Assembly (NCBI RefSeq): GCF_009866655.1
Contig: NZ_CP047420.1
Span: forward strand, 3,472,001 to 3,536,000
DNA length: 64,000 nucleotides
Direction of reading: 5' to 3'
Source of the DNA: Rathayibacter sp. VKM Ac-2804
GTDB lineage: Bacteria; Actinomycetota; Actinomycetes; Actinomycetales; Microbacteriaceae
Position numbers and translations under genes: made by a program. The notes beneath the pieces are model-generated. The model was given only the letters and a program-made list of their open reading frames with translations, was not told the DNA's origin and made no database searches. This document shows positions 62,069 to 64,000 of the stretch, piece after piece; position 1 is the first letter of the stretch; every line of letters begins with the position of its first letter.

Positions 62069-62629
62069 ATGGATGAGGTCGCGCTGACTCGACCGGCTGC
62101 CGTTCGGCACCCGGGCACTGCGAGCGCGCCCGGCGCCGCCGAGGTCCTCGGCGCGATGCGCGCGTTCCGGACCGCCGAGAGCGCGATGCGCCGGCGCACC
62201 CGCGGATCGATGGGGATGGGCGAGAACGACCTCCTCGCCGTGCAGTTCCTCATGCGCCGCCAGCAGGGGGGCCAGCACGTCAGCCCCAAGGACCTCGCCG
62301 CCTACCTCGGCATCTCCTCCGCCTCGACGACCGTTCTCATCGACCGGCTGGTCAAGAGCGGGCACGTCGTCCGGCAGCCGCACCCCAGCGACCGGCGCGC
62401 GATCCGCATCGTCGCCACCCCCACCTCGCACCGCGAGGTCCGCGAGACGCTGGACGACATGAACCAGCGGATGCTGGAGGCGGCCGAGCGGCTCTCCCCC
62501 GAGGAGGCGAGCGCAGTGGTCCGCTTCCTGCAGACCGTGCGCGAGATCGTCGAGGCGCCCGGCGACGGCCTCGAGGACCTCGATGACGACGTCGCGCCCG
62601 AGCTCACGGTCGAGCGACGCCGCGCCTGA
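62069..62629 (+). CDS. MarR-family transcriptional regulator
   Basis: A 186-residue winged-helix regulator. DLLAVQFLMRRQQGG and the HTH PKDLAAYLGISSASTTVLIDRLVKSG with wing HPSDRRAIRIV are typical; the C-terminal helices form the dimer interface. Its N-terminus is about 40 residues longer than minimal MarR. A -10 hexamer 7 bases upstream suggests leaderless expression. Similar 13-bp sites before it and before the DUF7882 gene suggest it controls both, perhaps with the divergent kinase. Confidence 0.88.
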   Translation: MDEVALTRPAAVRHPGTASAPGAAEVLGAMRAFRTAESAMRRRTRGSMGMGENDLLAVQFLMRRQQGGQHVSPKDLAAYLGISSASTTVLIDRLVKSGHVVRQPHPSDRRAIRIVATPTSHREVRETLDDMNQRMLEAAERLSPEEASAVVRFLQTVREIVEAPGDGLEDLDDDVAPELTVERRRA

Positions 62630-62704
62630 GCGGCCTCCCGACTCGCGGGCACGGCCCGCCTCTCCGTCGCGCCCTCCGCGTCACCGATCGTTCATCCGGC
62701 CGGC

Positions 62705-62732
62705 TTGACATGGTTAGTCAAACTAGTAGAGA
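62705..62732 (+). promoter_or_regulatory. Promoter of the DUF7882 gene with MarR-like operator in the spacer
   Basis: TTGACA (62705-62710), a perfect -35, and TAGAGA (62727-62732) lie 16 bases apart. The spacer holds TTAGTCAAACTAG (62714-62726), with TAGT-CAA-ACTA symmetry, related to the site upstream of marR. Confidence 0.55.
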
Positions 62733-62788
62733 GTCTGTCTAGCGACAGGGTGCACCCATCCTGTTCGACGTGCGACAGGGAGAAGACC

Positions 62789-63130
62789 ATGGGCAGCATC
62801 ATGTACGGCACTCCTCCGGCGGCCATCGAGGTCGACGACCGGACTCTGGCTCACCTGCAGATCGTGATCATCAACAAGTTCCGCCGGGACGAGCGCTTCC
62901 TCCTGACGCTCGACGCCAGCCCGAACGCGGGGACCGGGCGCCGCGGCGTCTGGATGCACCCGACCATCCCGATCCAGTTCGACTTCAAGGGCAGCCGCCA
63001 GCCCACCATCAACCCCGAGTGGATCGAGGCCCTGATGGAACGCGCCAACAGCGGCGCCGGTCTGCGCATCGTTCCCGAGCCGGTCGGCGCCGCCGCCGTG
63101 CCGCTGCGGCGCGCGGAGCCCGCCGCCTGA
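62789..63130 (+). CDS. DUF7882-family small protein
   Basis: A 113-residue soluble protein matching a Microbacteriaceae-typical family sometimes mislabelled as DNA ligase: MGSIMYGTPPAAIEVDDRTL at the start, then VIINKFRRDERFLL, RGVWMHPTIPIQFDF and NPEWIEALM. Function is unknown. ATG 62789 has AGGGAG upstream and the strong TTGACA promoter gives a leader of about 50 bases. Probable regulation by the adjacent MarR is inferred from a shared site. Confidence 0.82.
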   Translation: MGSIMYGTPPAAIEVDDRTLAHLQIVIINKFRRDERFLLTLDASPNAGTGRRGVWMHPTIPIQFDFKGSRQPTINPEWIEALMERANSGAGLRIVPEPVGAAAVPLRRAEPAA

Positions 63131-63233
63131 CCCGTGGTTCCGCGGTTCGTCGCACACTTCTCCGATGACTGTCGGACTCTCCGAACTCTCTCGCAAGGGC
63201 TGGACATCCCGCGCCACCCCTGACTGACAGGCC

Positions 63234-63355
63234 TACACTTCGAGGGCGGTCCGGGTTCGTTCCGGCGGGCTCGACCCCGTGGCCGCACGCATGACCGGAC
63301 GCCGGGTAGCGAGCCCCCCTCTCGTGGGCCCGGCGTCCGGGTGCGCGGCGCACCC
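63234..63355 (+). ncRNA. Candidate structured leader or small RNA with tandem hairpins
   Basis: TACACT (63234-63239) is a possible -10. CCGGACGCCGGG (63295-63306) pairs perfectly with CCCGGCGTCCGG (63329-63340), and inside this CGAG/CTCG closes a loop of six cytosines. A second hairpin GGGTGCG/CGCACCC (63339-63355) overlaps its base, so the two are mutually exclusive. A C-rich loop recalls the actinobacterial 6C RNA, but only one such loop is seen. Confidence 0.35.
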
Positions 63356-63394
63356 GAAGCGTCTCCGCGAGGCCCGCCGACAGGAGTCGGCGAC

Positions 63395-63622
63395 ATGACG
63401 ATCGACACGACCATCGCCCCGCGCGCCTCAGCCGGGGTCCACGAGGTGCGGCCCGGCGACGAGTTCACCGCCGTCGTCTCGGACGATCTGGAGTGGTGGC
63501 GCGTCGTCGCCGTCCTCGGGATCCGCGTGCTCGCGGAGCGGATCCGCAGCGGCGACCGGCACACGTTCACCCTCCGCTTCGTGCGGTACCGCCTCGCGGT
63601 CGCGCAGGGCGACTCGATCTAG
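63395..63622 (+). CDS. Hypothetical protein (75 aa)
   Basis: A small soluble protein, predicted beta-rich (EVRPGDEFTAVVSDDLEWWR, HTFTLRFVRYRLAVA), not recognised. ATG 63395 has CAGGAG upstream. It is preceded by overlapping hairpins that could control its expression. The stop codon lies in the first unit of a 16-bp tandem duplication shared with the convergent glycosyltransferase gene. Confidence 0.6.
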   Translation: MTIDTTIAPRASAGVHEVRPGDEFTAVVSDDLEWWRVVAVLGIRVLAERIRSGDRHTFTLRFVRYRLAVAQGDSI

Positions 63623-63650
63623 GCGGCCTGCTCGCTAGGCGGCCTGCTCG
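63619..63650. repeat. Exact 16-bp tandem duplication at converging stop codons
   Basis: CTAGGCGGCCTGCTCG at 63619-63634 is repeated without change at 63635-63650. The first unit contains the plus-strand stop (63620-63622) and the second the minus-strand stop (63635-63637). Confidence 0.9.
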
Positions 63651-64000
63651 GCGCGCGCCGGTCGCGGGATCCGTGCGAACAGCCGGTCGAAGACCTGCCG
63701 CCGGTCGAACTGCAGGGCGTACTCGCGCGCGGCCGTCGCGCGCTGCGCCCGGTCCTCCGCCGTCAGCTCGAGCACCACGTGGTCCAGCAGCGCGGCGATC
63801 GTGTCCGGATCCTCGACCGGGGTGATGAACGCGTGCTCGCCGACGGCCTCGCCGATCCCGCCGGTGAGCGTGGTGATGACGGGGCCGCCGCCCGCGAGCA
63901 TCTTCTCGGCGAGCGCGATGCCGAACGTCTCGACGAACTCCGGGCGCGGCTTGCTCGGCAGCACGAACGCCGAGCAGCCGGCCATCAGGTAGGGCTTCTC
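63635..64000 (-). CDS. Glycosyltransferase family 1/4 (N-terminal part beyond the window)
   Basis: The frame is open to the last base, so only the C-terminal 121 residues are visible. They carry the donor-site region of GT-B enzymes: AFVLPSKPRPEFVETFGIALAEKML, GGPVITTLTGGIGEAV, then the closing helix YALQFDRRQVFDRLF. Substrate cannot be judged. The PRPEFVETFGIALAEK form of the E-x7-E motif resembles GT4 enzymes acting in polysaccharide or glycolipid synthesis. Confidence 0.8.
   Translation of the reverse strand, partial: EKPYLMAGCSAFVLPSKPRPEFVETFGIALAEKMLAGGGPVITTLTGGIGEAVGEHAFITPVEDPDTIAALLDHVVLELTAEDRAQRATAAREYALQFDRRQVFDRLFARIPRPARAEQAA

Overview
The window is high-GC, gene-dense actinobacterial chromosome, most likely from Microbacteriaceae (Rathayibacter or a close relative). 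This rests on the roughly 70% GC composition, a DUF222/HNH protein, a DUF7882-type small protein, a DUF3817 protein, an actinobacterial winged-helix regulator, a mycothiol-type glycosyltransferase and PASTA-bearing class A PBPs. Genus placement is inference. I see no rRNA, tRNA, CRISPR array, insertion sequence or phage module, so this reads as ordinary chromosome with a few accessory cassettes.

Layout. 1-5.9 kb: a truncated TrkH plus TrkA potassium system, proC, a CDF cation exporter coupled to an amidotransferase, tadA and upp. 5.9-11.2 kb: a probable leaderless small ORF before a winged-helix regulator, an intergenic repeat, a candidate small RNA, a MarR regulator, a photolyase, and cysK-cysE. 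11.5-16.7 kb: two tandem paralogous class A PBPs. 16.7-21 kb: a DUF4396 protein with a copper-type operator, then DUF779, aldehyde dehydrogenase and a GAF regulator. 21-32.4 kb: EamA exporter, a hypothetical protein, an orphan LacI, a DUF218 protein, a SWIM/SNF2 helicase, an MshA-like glycosyltransferase, polyphosphate glucokinase, a phosphatase-family protein and PadR.

32.7-37.4 kb carries a complete long-chain olefin (ole) cluster: oleA, a fused oleBC and oleD, each overlapping the next by 4 bp. 37.6-45 kb: dGTPase, a DUF2809 membrane protein, a frameshifted gene, copZ-copA behind a copper-type operator, DUF4180, a metallophosphoesterase and two coupled hypothetical genes. 45.1-56.2 kb is an alpha-galactoside-type utilisation region: a Gfo/Idh oxidoreductase, two clan GH-D glycosidases, a two-permease ABC importer with its lipoprotein but no ATPase, and two LacI regulators. 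A shared 10-bp sequence, ACACGAGTAA, lies in the promoters of the oxidoreductase and of the transporter. 56.2-64 kb: an AlkA-type glycosylase with a quinone oxidoreductase, TetR, the HNH protein, DUF3817, a Ser/Thr kinase divergent from a MarR gene, a DUF7882 protein, a structured leader before a 75-residue protein, and a truncated glycosyltransferase.

Three themes cut across the window. At least eight genes have a TANNNT -10 hexamer 5-7 bases before the start codon, as expected for leaderless mRNAs. About fifteen copies of a palindromic element (GTCTCGATACG ... CTACTCGACCAGCAT) occur only between genes. Two genes at stop-codon overlaps (cysE and the AlkA gene), and the second PBP, lack a canonical start where the protein should begin but have an in-frame CTG there.
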